Shown here one piece after another: positions 1 to 6,931 of a stretch of DNA of 15,681 bases. Numbering within the stretch: position 1 is the first letter of the stretch; every line of letters begins with the position of its first letter. The notes below the pieces were generated by a model. It saw only the letters and a program-made list of their open reading frames with translations, did no database searches and was not told the DNA's origin. Source of the stretch: a bacterium. GTDB lineage: Bacteria > ARS69. A program made the translations under genes and the position numbers. The stretch covers positions 1 through 15,681 of the forward strand of contig JALGZO010000012.1 of NCBI GenBank assembly GCA_025774865.1, in the 5' to 3' direction.

Positions 1-627
1 CACGACAACGAGTTGGCATGGTACCGGGAGCTCCGGGAGTCGCCGGCGGTGCTCCAAGCCGTCGACGGTGAGTATCCCTTCCTTCAGATGTTGAACGTGA
101 AGTACGTGCTCCACGACATGCCGAATGCGCCGAACCCGCTCCCGCTCGCGAACTACCGCCCGCGCTTCTGGCTCGCTGAAAACTTCGAGGTGATCGAAGA
201 CCGGGCGGCGATCCCGGCGCGTTTCGTGGACCCCGATTTCGACGTCTCGACCACCGTCGTCTTGGAGGAGGACCCTGGATTCACCCCGACGCCGGACGGC
301 GGCCCGCTCGGGATCATCCGCAGCTACGCGTACCGCGGGAACTCCATCGGGATCGACGTGGAGGCGGAGCGTGACTGTCTCCTCGTTCACGCGGAAAACT
401 GGTTCCCCTATTGGAGGGCGTTCCGAGGCGACGAGGAGCTCTCGATCCTGCGCGCGAATGGCACGATCCGGGCGATACGACTCTCGCCCGGGCGCCACGA
501 GCTGGAGTTGCGATTCCGGTCGGTCCCGTTCGAGATCGGCAAGTGGATCACCGGGCTGACGCTGCTCGTCGTCGTCGCCGCCGCCATCCTGCTGCGAGTC
601 CGCTCGGCGGCCGGATCCGAGGCATGA
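1..627 (+). CDS. YfhO-like membrane protein, C-terminal part (5' end outside window)
   Basis: The frame is open from base 1, so the gene begins upstream and only the last 208 residues are here. Visible features are the segment around 'MLNVKYVL' (about residues 30-38), a later beta-rich part with 'NWFPYWRA' (133-140) followed by a 'LSPGRHELELRF'-type strand, and one hydrophobic helix at about 182-200 before a short charged tail. The 'LNVKYVL' and 'W-x-A...G' patterns are typical of the C-terminal region of YfhO-family proteins. These are large multi-pass membrane proteins linked to lipid or teichoic-acid glycosylation and resembling GT-C enzymes. The catalytic N-terminal membrane part is not visible, so function cannot be tested here. 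The stop overlaps the next gene's ATG (ATGA at 624-627), suggesting translational coupling. An unrelated extracytoplasmic domain protein is the main alternative. Confidence 0.72.
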   Translation, partial: HDNELAWYRELRESPAVLQAVDGEYPFLQMLNVKYVLHDMPNAPNPLPLANYRPRFWLAENFEVIEDRAAIPARFVDPDFDVSTTVVLEEDPGFTPTPDGGPLGIIRSYAYRGNSIGIDVEAERDCLLVHAENWFPYWRAFRGDEELSILRANGTIRAIRLSPGRHELELRFRSVPFEIGKWITGLTLLVVVAAAILLRVRSAAGSEA

Positions 628-1544
628 GGGGGTCCACTCTTCTTCGAGTGATCCAGATCGTCGGGGGAGGCGTGGCGCTCGCCCTCCTCATCCTCACCGG
701 GCGGTCGGCGTGGGCCGAGGTCGCGGACCAGGTGCTCCGAGTTCGGCTCGACACCGCGGCGCTCGCCGTTCTCTCCCTCGTCGTGACGTTGCTCGGCGTG
801 ATCGCGGTCTGGAGAGTCCTGCTCTCGGACCTCGGGGTGCCCCTCCCGTACGGACCGACCCTGCAGCTGTGGTCCTTCTCGAATCTCGGCCGGTACCTGC
901 CCGGAAAGGTTTGGCAGGTCGTGGGGCTCGTCGTGGTCTCGCGGGACCTCGGCGTGCCGCCGGGGGTCGTGGCGACCGGGGGGTTCATCGCGCTCGGTCT
1001 GGCGATCGGTACCGGAGCGATCGTGGGTGCTCTGGCGCTGCCGGGTGCGCTCGCCGGAATCGGATGGGCGAGCGTCGCGGTCGTGCTCCTCGCCGCGGGC
1101 CTCTTCGTGCCGGTCGTGTGGCCGGGCGTCGTGACCTGGGTGATCGGCCGGCTGCCGGCTGCCCTCGGTTGTGCGGGGATTCCCCCGATCCGCCGCGCCA
1201 CGATGCTCCGCCTCGTCGCGCTCTTCGTCGTGACGTGGTTCGCGCACGGGGCATCGTTCCTGCACTTCTCCGCGGCGTTCGGCAGCGTCGGGTGGTCGGA
1301 CCTTCCCGGTTTTACCGGCGCCTACGTCCTGGCCCATGTGACAGGGCTCGTCGCGGTGTTCGCGCCCGGCGGGCTCGGGGTTCGAGAGGGCATGCTCGGT
1401 CACCTCCTCACGTCCGTCGCGCCGACTGATTTGCCGGCGCACGTCGTCGCCGTGGCGGCGCGGCTCTGGTCGATCGCAGCGGAGGCCCTCGTCCTCGTTC
1501 TTGCCGTGACCTCGCGGCTCCTCGTCCGTCGGGGCTCGTCGTGA
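624..1544 (+). CDS. Lysylphosphatidylglycerol synthase TM-region / UPF0104-type membrane protein
   Basis: This 306-residue protein is almost entirely hydrophobic, with about seven or eight predicted membrane helices (for example near 11-26, 44-64, 118-140, 146-172, 195-215, 232-248 and 280-300). Two motifs stand out: 'GRYLPGKVW' at 89-97 and 'PGGLGVREG' at 248-256. Both are hallmarks of the membrane domain shared by MprF/LPG synthases and the AglD/UPF0104 group. There is no soluble aminoacyl-transferase domain, so this is the stand-alone membrane form, often found beside glycosyltransferases and presumed to move or modify a lipid-linked substrate. The start is the ATG overlapping the YfhO stop; a longer in-frame reading exists upstream but lies inside the YfhO gene. 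The end overlaps the next gene by four bases (GTGA). The family is fairly sure; the substrate is unknown. Confidence 0.85.
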   Translation: MRGSTLLRVIQIVGGGVALALLILTGRSAWAEVADQVLRVRLDTAALAVLSLVVTLLGVIAVWRVLLSDLGVPLPYGPTLQLWSFSNLGRYLPGKVWQVVGLVVVSRDLGVPPGVVATGGFIALGLAIGTGAIVGALALPGALAGIGWASVAVVLLAAGLFVPVVWPGVVTWVIGRLPAALGCAGIPPIRRATMLRLVALFVVTWFAHGASFLHFSAAFGSVGWSDLPGFTGAYVLAHVTGLVAVFAPGGLGVREGMLGHLLTSVAPTDLPAHVVAVAARLWSIAAEALVLVLAVTSRLLVRRGSS

Positions 1545-2713
1545 TCCCGCTTCTCTGGGTCACGCAGGTCTACCCACGCCATGAGTCGGACGTGCTCGGG
1601 CGCTTCCTGCATCTCCTGGCGCGAGAGCTTCCCGCCCGCGGATACTCGGTGTGCGTGGTGGCGCCCGGGGCCGACGGAGCGCCAGACGAGGAGACACTCG
1701 ACGGAGTTCGGATCGTTCGGTTCCCCTACGCGCGCCCGGGGCGCCAGACGCTCGCGTACACAGGACGGATGCACCGAGAAGCGATGAGGAATCCCTGGCG
1801 CTTCGCCTCGTTTCTGAGGAGCTTCCGCCACGCCGTCGGGGGCGCGCTCGCGGGCGAGACACCTCGCATCGTTCATGCCCATTGGTGGGTCCCGGCGGGA
1901 CTCGCGGCGTCCGGGGAGACGGCACGCCGCCAGATTCCGTTCGCACTCTCCTTGCACGGAACCGACCTTCGCCTGCTCGCGAAACTGCCGCTGGCTCGAC
2001 CATTGGCACGACGCGTCTTCCGACGAGCGCGGGCGGTGCTGCCCGTCTCGACGGCGCTCCGGGACGAGATTGGGCGGCTGCGGCTCGGGGGGGGGCCGCC
2101 GGACGTGCTCCCGATGCCGGCCGACGCCGACGCGTTCCGGCCGGCGACCGACGACGAAGGCCGGAACGGCCCCGCATCTTTCGTGGTCGCGGCGCGACTC
2201 ACGCCGCAGAAGCGGGTGGAGGTGGCGATCCGCGCGATGACGATGCTCACGAGGGCAGACCCGGCGCCCGTCCTGCACGTGGCCGGCGACGGTCCCGAGC
2301 GAGCGTCCCTGGAGTCGCTGGCGCGGAGCTGCGGTCTCGGTGAGCGCGTGGTGTTCCACGGGATGCTGGCGCCGACCGAGCTCGCGAGAATCTTCCGACG
2401 GGCGCGGGCCGTCGTGGTGCCGTCGGTCGGCGAGGGATACGGGCTCACGCTCGTCGAAGGAGCCCTCTGCGGTACCCCCGGAGTCGGGGCGCGCTCGGGC
2501 GGCGTCACGGACCTGATCGAGCCGGGCGTCACCGGTCTCCTCTTCGAGCCGAACGACGCCGAGGGGCTCGCCGGGGAGCTCGACCGGCTCGTGGCGGATT
2601 CGGAGCTCGCCCGGGAGCTCGGCCGGCGCGCCCGCGTCCGCGCCCTGCCGGGAACGCCGGGACCGCTGGCCGACCGTCTCACGGCCGTCTACGAGCGCCT
2701 CACGCGCCCTTGA
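1541..2713 (+). CDS. GT4-family glycosyltransferase
   Basis: This 390-residue GT-B enzyme should transfer a sugar from a nucleotide donor to a lipid- or glycan-linked acceptor at the cytoplasmic face of the membrane. The N-terminal Rossmann domain has a 'VTQVYP' first strand, 'HAHWWVPAG' and 'SLHGTDLRLL'. The C-terminal donor domain has 'VVAARLTPQKRVEVAI', 'GDGPER' and the retaining GT4 E-x7-E motif with Glu298 and Glu306 ('EGYGLTLVE'). The length is normal. GTG at 1541 is the start because it overlaps the preceding stop and the first beta strand begins at once. A run of nine G bases (2087-2095) encodes Gly183-185 in the linker between the two domains. The stop lies inside a short tandem repeat that leads into the riboflavin promoter region. 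Donor and acceptor cannot be named. Confidence 0.9.
   Translation: MIPLLWVTQVYPRHESDVLGRFLHLLARELPARGYSVCVVAPGADGAPDEETLDGVRIVRFPYARPGRQTLAYTGRMHREAMRNPWRFASFLRSFRHAVGGALAGETPRIVHAHWWVPAGLAASGETARRQIPFALSLHGTDLRLLAKLPLARPLARRVFRRARAVLPVSTALRDEIGRLRLGGGPPDVLPMPADADAFRPATDDEGRNGPASFVVAARLTPQKRVEVAIRAMTMLTRADPAPVLHVAGDGPERASLESLARSCGLGERVVFHGMLAPTELARIFRRARAVVVPSVGEGYGLTLVEGALCGTPGVGARSGGVTDLIEPGVTGLLFEPNDAEGLAGELDRLVADSELARELGRRARVRALPGTPGPLADRLTAVYERLTRP
2087..2095 (+). repeat. G9 homopolymer tract inside the GT4 gene
   Basis: Nine consecutive G bases form three in-frame glycine codons between the acceptor and donor domains of the upstream GT4 enzyme. It is the longest homopolymer I noticed in the window. 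A gain or loss of one base would shift the frame in mid-protein. Confidence 0.9.
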
Positions 2714-2725
2714 CACGCCCTTGAC
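2705..2725 (+). repeat. Tandem 10-base direct repeat at the end of the GT4 gene
   Basis: CGCCCTTGAC occurs twice, at 2705-2714 and 2716-2725, separated by a single A, giving an 11-base period. The first copy contains the GT4 stop codon. The second supplies most of the candidate -35 box of the riboflavin promoter. Either a regulator-binding site or chance duplication would explain it. Confidence 0.6.
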
Positions 2726-2749
2726 GCGCTCTCCGACGGCCTCTAAATT
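2721..2749 (+). promoter_or_regulatory. Candidate sigma70-type promoter for the riboflavin operon
   Basis: TTGACG (2721-2726, five of six -35 consensus bases) is followed after 17 bases by TAAATT (2744-2749, four of six -10 bases) in a locally AT-richer patch. Transcription would start around 2756, about 16 bases before the first pairing element of the FMN aptamer, which is a sensible distance. No other gene boundary in the window has so good a match. It is inferred from sequence only. Confidence 0.5.
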
Positions 2750-2771
2750 CGAACGCCAGAAAAATCGGATT

Positions 2772-2890
2772 CCTCCTCGGGGCGGGGTGAAAGTCCCCAC
2801 CGGTGGTGAGAGCCCACGAACGGGCGCGTCGCGCCCGCCGACGCGGTGAAATTCCGCGGCCGACCGTCAAAGTCGGGATGGGAGAGGAGG
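2772..2890 (+). ncRNA. FMN riboswitch (RFN element) aptamer
   Basis: The conserved FMN aptamer landmarks occur in order: a 'GGGGCGGGGTGAAAGTCCCCACC' type block at 2779-2801 (seen directly, given here as key bases), 'CGGTGGTGA', 'AGCCCACGAA' near 2811-2820, a variable GC-rich P4-region hairpin (GGGCGCG...CGCGCCC type), 'GGTGAAATTCC' near 2846-2856, and 'GCCGACCGTCAAAGTC' followed by 'GGGATGGGAGA'. The closing P1 stem is exact: CCTCCTC (2772-2778) pairs with GAGGAGG (2884-2890). It lies directly upstream of ribD, as is usual. FMN binding should lower expression of the downstream genes. The match to the consensus is so extensive that I have little doubt. Confidence 0.97.
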
Positions 2891-2970
2891 CGCCTCCGGA
2901 CCGCGGCTGCCTCGCGGTCAGCCGGTCGGAGTGCGTCCAGCCCCGAGACCTCGAGCCTTGGGGCTTTCGC
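2891..2970 (+). promoter_or_regulatory. Riboswitch expression platform with ribosome-binding-site sequestering hairpin
   Basis: Between the aptamer and the ribD ATG lie two overlapping, mutually exclusive stems: 2899-2905 with 2913-2919 (GACCGCG/CGCGGTC), or 2904-2909 with 2919-2924 (CGGCTG/CAGCCG). A further nine-pair hairpin has arms AGCCCCGAG (2939-2947) and CTTGGGGCT (2957-2965), with one G-U pair and a nine-base loop. Its 3' arm contains GGGG (2960-2963), the only ribosome-binding-like sequence at a proper distance (seven bases) from ATG 2971. Only three T bases follow, so an intrinsic terminator is less likely than control of translation initiation. Pairings were done by eye, without energies. 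Confidence 0.6.
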
Positions 2971-4140
2971 ATGACCGATACCCCGTGCCAGGACGACCTC
3001 CGCTGGATGCGGCGCGCCCTCGATCTAGCCGTCCGGGCGAGGGGCCGCACCTCTCCGAACCCGCTCGTGGGGGCGGTCGTCGTGTGCGGTGGTGAAGTGG
3101 TCGGGGAAGGGTTCCACGGGCGCGCGGGTGAGCCGCACGCGGAAGTGATCGCGCTCGCCGCGGCCGGCGAGCGGGCGAAGGGCTCCACTCTGTACGTCAC
3201 CCTCGAGCCCTGCACCCACGAAGGGCGGACGGCACCATGCGCACCCGCCGTCGCTCAGGCCGGGGTCGCGCGCGTCGTCTCGGCCCTGGAGGATCCCGAC
3301 CCGCGAGTGCACGGAAACGGGCATCGCGCGCTGCGTGAGAGCGGCGTCGACGTGTCCGTCGGCGTACTCGAAGACGAGGCCCGGCGACTGAACGAGGAGT
3401 TCCTGCACCGAATCGCGACCGGCCGAGCCTTCGGCGTGCTGAAAGCCGCCGTCACGCTCGATGGACGTCTGGCCGCCGACGGTGGCGACGCGCGCTGGAT
3501 CACCGGCGCCGAGGCTCGTGAACGCGCCCATGAGCTCCGCGACCGCTACGACGCCGTGCTCGTCGGACGCGGGACTCTCAGCCAGGACGATCCCGCCCTC
3601 GACGTGCGGCTTCCGGGGGATCGTCGCGATCCGGTGGCGGTGGTCGTCGACTCGAGGCTCTCTGCCCCCTCCGACAGAAAGCTGTGGCAACGCTCGAAGG
3701 AAGGCGCGAAAGTCCTTGTCGTGGCGACGGATGGAGCTCCCGAGGAGCACGTTCGGCGACTTGGCGACTTCGGCGTCGAGGTCGTGCGGGCGGCGGCCGC
3801 GGCGGATGGCCGAGTCGACCTGGTCGATCTGTTCCGGCGGCTCGGCGAGCGCGGGCTCAACTCCGTGATGATCGAAGGCGGGGAGGCCGTTCACACGTCC
3901 GCGCTCCGCGCCGGGCTCGTCGGCCGCGTTCATCTCTTCGTGGCCCCGACGATTCTCGGGGGGTCCCGCGGTCCGCGGCTCGTGGGGGATCTCGGATTGC
4001 GGAACGTCGCCGAGGGGCTTCGGCTCACGGATCCTGTTTGGGAGACGCTCGGCCGCGACGCGCTCGTGACCGGCCGCCTCGCGAAGGCGGTCGACGCGAC
4101 GCCCGCGCCGGGCGCCAACGGTAACCGCGGAGGCGTGTGA
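2971..4140 (+). CDS. ribD: Bifunctional diaminohydroxyphosphoribosylaminopyrimidine deaminase / 5-amino-6-(5-phosphoribosylamino)uracil reductase
   Basis: RibD carries out the second and third steps of riboflavin synthesis, deaminating the pyrimidine ring and then reducing the ribose side chain with NADPH. The protein is 389 residues, normal for the fused form. The N-terminal deaminase domain (about 1-145) shows 'PNPLVGAV', 'HAE' (His56, Glu58) and 'PCTHEGRTAPC', placing the zinc ligands at His56, Cys81 and Cys90. The reductase domain (about 152-370) shows 'LKAAVTLDGRLA', 'VLVGRGTL', 'DDPALDVR' and 'IEGG'. ATG 2971 is chosen because homologues start just before the 'MRRALDLA' helix. Upstream in-frame starts (GTG 2803, ATG 2878) lie inside the riboswitch and are rejected. 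The stop shares one base with the ribE start (TGATG). Confidence 0.96.
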   Translation: MTDTPCQDDLRWMRRALDLAVRARGRTSPNPLVGAVVVCGGEVVGEGFHGRAGEPHAEVIALAAAGERAKGSTLYVTLEPCTHEGRTAPCAPAVAQAGVARVVSALEDPDPRVHGNGHRALRESGVDVSVGVLEDEARRLNEEFLHRIATGRAFGVLKAAVTLDGRLAADGGDARWITGAEARERAHELRDRYDAVLVGRGTLSQDDPALDVRLPGDRRDPVAVVVDSRLSAPSDRKLWQRSKEGAKVLVVATDGAPEEHVRRLGDFGVEVVRAAAAADGRVDLVDLFRRLGERGLNSVMIEGGEAVHTSALRAGLVGRVHLFVAPTILGGSRGPRLVGDLGLRNVAEGLRLTDPVWETLGRDALVTGRLAKAVDATPAPGANGNRGGV

Positions 4141-4757
4141 TGTTCACGGGTATCATCCGTGAGACCGGCGTGTTGCGCGGGATCGACGCTGGCGACGACG
4201 GTGCGCGTGTCCGCATCGAGGCGCCGCGGACGTGCGACCATCTCGCGGCCGGGAGCTCGGTCGCGGTCGACGGCGTCTGCCTCACCGTCACCGGGCGGGA
4301 CGGCTCTTCGTTCACGGCCGACGCCGTGCCGGAGACGCTTCGCCGCACGCGCCTCGGCGGGTGTGGGGTCGGAGATCGGGTCAACCTGGAGCTGCCGGTC
4401 CGGGCGAACCAGTTCCTCGACGGCCATCTCGTCCAGGGTCACGTCGACGGGGTGGGCACGGTCGAGAGCGTCGCGGCCGACGGAAGCCAGCGGACCGTGA
4501 CCGTTCGAGTCGAGCCCGCGCTCGCCCGCTACGTCGCGGAGAAGGGATCCGTCGCGATGAACGGCGTGAGCCTCACGGTGACCGCCGTGGCGCCGGACAC
4601 GTTCTCGGTCGCGCTGATTCCCTTTACGTGCGAAGAGACGAATCTCGGAGAGCTCGTTTCGGGCTCTCAAGTGAACCTGGAGGTCGACGTCGTGGCGCGC
4701 TACGCCGCGCGGTGGGCCGAGTCGGCCTCGTGGTCCGAGGCAAGGAGGGCACCTTGA
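4140..4757 (+). CDS. ribE: Riboflavin synthase, alpha chain
   Basis: This enzyme dismutates two molecules of 6,7-dimethyl-8-ribityllumazine to riboflavin and the RibD product, the last step of the pathway. The protein has 205 residues and the classic start 'MFTGII', followed by two similar lumazine-binding barrels. The first (about 1-95) has '[13 protein letters not shown]' and the second (about 97-190) has '[13 protein letters not shown]'; the internal duplication is obvious from these paired motifs. '[15 protein letters not shown]' at the junction is also family-typical. ATG 4140 is preferred over the in-frame GTG at 4137 because homologues begin at MFTG and GGAGG (4129-4133) lies six bases upstream. 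It overlaps ribD by one base and ribBA by four. The symbol follows the ribE usage for riboflavin synthase (ribC in E. coli naming). Confidence 0.95.
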   Translation: MFTGIIRETGVLRGIDAGDDGARVRIEAPRTCDHLAAGSSVAVDGVCLTVTGRDGSSFTADAVPETLRRTRLGGCGVGDRVNLELPVRANQFLDGHLVQGHVDGVGTVESVAADGSQRTVTVRVEPALARYVAEKGSVAMNGVSLTVTAVAPDTFSVALIPFTCEETNLGELVSGSQVNLEVDVVARYAARWAESASWSEARRAP

Positions 4758-6031
4758 GCGACACGATGGACAAGGTCGGCGAGACGACCCGACCCGACCC
4801 GGGCCTCGATCGCGTCGAGAAGGCGATCGAGGACTTCGGTGCCGGGCGCATCGTGATCGTGATCGACGACGAAGATCGCGAGAACGAGGGCGACCTCATC
4901 CTCGCGGCGGAGACCGCGACGGCCGAGGCCGTGAACTTCCTGACTCGCTACGGCCGCGGAGTCCTGTGCGCCCCGCTGTCGGAGGTCGTCGCGGACCGTC
5001 TCGAGCTCCCGATGATGACGACGCGCAACACCGCGCTCATGGGGACGCCGTTCACGGTATCCGTCGACGCCGCGAAGGGCACGACCACCGGGGTCAGCGC
5101 TGCCGACCGCGCCCTGACGCTGCGGCGACTCGCGGATCCGGACGCCCGTCCGGAGGACTTCGCGATTCCGGGGCACATTTTTCCGCTCCGCGCGAAGGAG
5201 GGCGGCGTGCTCCGCCGCGCCGGCCACACCGAGGCGACCGTGGACCTGGCCCGGCTCGCCGGCCTCACGGAAGCGGGGGTGTTGTGCGAGATCCTCAACG
5301 AGGACGGGACGATGGCTCGGCTCCCCGATCTTCGGCGATTCTCCGAGGAGCACGGGCTGACGATGATCTCCATCGACGATCTCATTCGGTACCGGCGCAA
5401 GTCGGAGACCGTCGTGGAGCGTCTCGCCGAGACGACTCTCCCGACCGAGAGCGGCCCATGGACGATGTTCCTCTACGCGTCTCAGCACGAGACGGACCTC
5501 CACATAGCTCTCGTGAAGGGCGACCCCAAGCAGCTCGCCGCCGGCGAGCCGCTCGTACGGGTGCACTCGCAGTGTCTCACGGGGGACATCTTCCACTCGC
5601 GGCGGTGTGACTGCGGAGATCAGCTCGAGCGCGCGATGCACGACATCGAGACCGCGGGGCTCGGCGTTCTCCTCTACATGCGGCAGGAGGGGCGAGGCAT
5701 CGGTCTCCTCAACAAGGTCCGCGCCTACAAGTTGCAGGAGGACGCGGGTCTCGACACGGTCACCGCAAACGAGCGTCTCGGTTTCAGAGCGGATGAGCGC
5801 GACTACGGCGTCGGCGCCCAGATCCTCTTCGATCTCGGGGTCCGGAAGATGAGGCTGCTCACGAATAATCCCGCCAAACGCGTCGGGCTGGAGAGCTACG
5901 GGCTGACCATCGTCGAGCGCATCGCGATCTCCGTGAATCCGAACGCGGAGAACCTCCGGTATTTGACCACGAAGCGGGACAAGCTCGGACACCTGCTGCC
6001 CGACCTCCCCCAGGAGCGAGATGGCGAATAG
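4754..6031 (+). CDS. ribBA: Bifunctional 3,4-dihydroxy-2-butanone-4-phosphate synthase / GTP cyclohydrolase II
   Basis: RibBA supplies both entry substrates for riboflavin, making dihydroxybutanone phosphate from ribulose-5-phosphate and the pyrimidine from GTP. The 425-residue protein has the DHBP synthase domain first (about 17-216), with '[10 protein letters not shown]' (38-47), '[12 protein letters not shown]' and 'GHTEATVDL' (His158). The GTP cyclohydrolase II domain follows (about 225-415), with zinc cysteines Cys274, Cys285 and Cys287 in CX10CXC spacing, '[12 protein letters not shown]' and 'LLTNNPAK'. Position 273 is Gln where many homologues have Glu in 'HSEC'. The start is TTG 4754: AAGGAGG (4742-4748) stands five bases upstream and the codon overlaps the ribE stop (TTGA). 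ATG 4766 is a less well placed alternative. The reading frame is open further upstream but overlaps ribE. The end overlaps ribH by 11 bases. Confidence 0.95.
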   Translation: MSDTMDKVGETTRPDPGLDRVEKAIEDFGAGRIVIVIDDEDRENEGDLILAAETATAEAVNFLTRYGRGVLCAPLSEVVADRLELPMMTTRNTALMGTPFTVSVDAAKGTTTGVSAADRALTLRRLADPDARPEDFAIPGHIFPLRAKEGGVLRRAGHTEATVDLARLAGLTEAGVLCEILNEDGTMARLPDLRRFSEEHGLTMISIDDLIRYRRKSETVVERLAETTLPTESGPWTMFLYASQHETDLHIALVKGDPKQLAAGEPLVRVHSQCLTGDIFHSRRCDCGDQLERAMHDIETAGLGVLLYMRQEGRGIGLLNKVRAYKLQEDAGLDTVTANERLGFRADERDYGVGAQILFDLGVRKMRLLTNNPAKRVGLESYGLTIVERIAISVNPNAENLRYLTTKRDKLGHLLPDLPQERDGE

Positions 6032-6494
6032 GTCCGGGGGTACGGCCGACGGAGCCGGCCGCACGTTCGCGCTCGTGATCTCGAGGTTCAACGAGTTCGT
6101 GACCCGCGAGCTTCGCGACGGTGCGATCGACTGTCTCGAGAAGCACGGCACGGCGGCGGAGGACGTTCACGAACTCTGGGTGCCGGGCGCATTCGAGATT
6201 CCGCACGTCGCGAAGGCGGCGGCCGAGTCCGGACGCTTCGACGCCGTGATCTGTCTCGGGGCGGTGATCCGCGGCGAGACTCCCCATTTCGATTTCGTGG
6301 CCGGGGAATGCGCGCGGGGCATCTCGAACGTCTCGACGCTGACCGGAGTCCCCGCGATCTTCGGCGTGCTCACGACCGACACGGCCGAGCAGGCGATGGA
6401 GCGCGCCGGCGGCGCGGTCGGGAACAAGGGCTGGGATGCCGCGCTGGCCGCGCTCGAAATGGTCTCGCTGCTCGAAGAGCTGAGGAAGAGCTGA
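6021..6494 (+). CDS. ribH: 6,7-dimethyl-8-ribityllumazine synthase (beta chain)
   Basis: Lumazine synthase condenses the pyrimidine product of the RibD branch with dihydroxybutanone phosphate, and assembles into pentamers or icosahedral capsids. The protein is 157 residues, the usual size. Family features are '[16 protein letters not shown]' near the N-terminus, 'WVPGAFEIP', '[16 protein letters not shown]' with catalytic His89, '[12 protein letters not shown]' and '[13 protein letters not shown]'. ATG 6021 has AGGAG (6012-6016) just upstream and overlaps the end of ribBA by 11 bases. The stop shares one base with nusB (TGATG). With RibD, RibE and RibBA this completes the dedicated riboflavin enzymes except the dephosphorylation step and the FMN/FAD-forming kinase. 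Confidence 0.96.
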   Translation: MANRSGGTADGAGRTFALVISRFNEFVTRELRDGAIDCLEKHGTAAEDVHELWVPGAFEIPHVAKAAAESGRFDAVICLGAVIRGETPHFDFVAGECARGISNVSTLTGVPAIFGVLTTDTAEQAMERAGGAVGNKGWDAALAALEMVSLLEELRKS

Positions 6495-6931
6495 TGGGCC
6501 GGCGACGACTCGGTCGCGAGACGGCCTTCAAGGCGCTCTACGGCGCCGATCTGACCGGGAAGCAGATCGACGAGACGTTCGTCGGGCTCGGGCGAGTCGC
6601 CGATCCCGAAGCGGTCAGCTTCGCTCGCGAGCTTCTCGATACGGTAGACGCGCACGGCGCTCGCCTGGACGAGGTTCTGGCGGCAGCAGCCGATCACTGG
6701 AGTCTGGAACGGATGGGCGTGGTGGACCGATCGGTTCTGCGGCTCGGTACGGCCGAGATTCTGTACTGGCCATGGATCCCTGATCGAGTTTCTATCGACG
6801 AGTACGTCGAGATCGCGAAGAAGTACGGTACGGAGCACTCTGGCGGGTTCGTGAACGCCATTCTGGATCGCGTCTCGCGGGACTCGGAGACCGAGGAATC
6901 GGACGCCGCAGCAGAGGGAGAACCCGAGTGA
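6494..6931 (+). CDS. nusB: Transcription antitermination factor NusB
   Basis: NusB binds boxA RNA together with NusE (ribosomal protein S10) and promotes antitermination, mainly on rRNA operons. The 145-residue protein begins with an arginine-rich 'GRRRLGRETAFKALY' helix, as NusB does, and has 'MGVVDRSVLRLGTAEIL' and 'SIDEYVEIAKKYG', then 'GGFVNAILDRV' in the conserved C-terminal half. An acidic tail of about 15 residues rich in Glu and Ala follows the fold. ATG 6494 overlaps the ribH stop by one base; a longer upstream reading is inside ribH. The ribH-nusB order is common in bacteria, including E. coli. The next gene starts within its stop codon (GTGA). Confidence 0.93.
   Translation: MGRRRLGRETAFKALYGADLTGKQIDETFVGLGRVADPEAVSFARELLDTVDAHGARLDEVLAAAADHWSLERMGVVDRSVLRLGTAEILYWPWIPDRVSIDEYVEIAKKYGTEHSGGFVNAILDRVSRDSETEESDAAAEGEPE

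Noticed and set aside
408-1442. Long open frames on the - strand (for example 408-1442, 1400-2800, 4700-6151, 11691-13211, 13406-14761)
   Set aside because: They mirror strong + strand genes, are rich in Arg, Pro, Asp and His as expected of GC-rich shadow frames, and show no recognisable domain.
2710-2738. First TTGACA (2710-2715) as the main riboflavin -35 box
   Set aside because: At 17 bases spacing the -10 position reads CGACGG, which does not resemble a -10 box; the second copy at 2721 is better placed.
2939-2967. Intrinsic terminator just before ribD
   Set aside because: The hairpin is strong but only TTT follows, and the 3' arm holds the ribosome binding site; translational control fits better.
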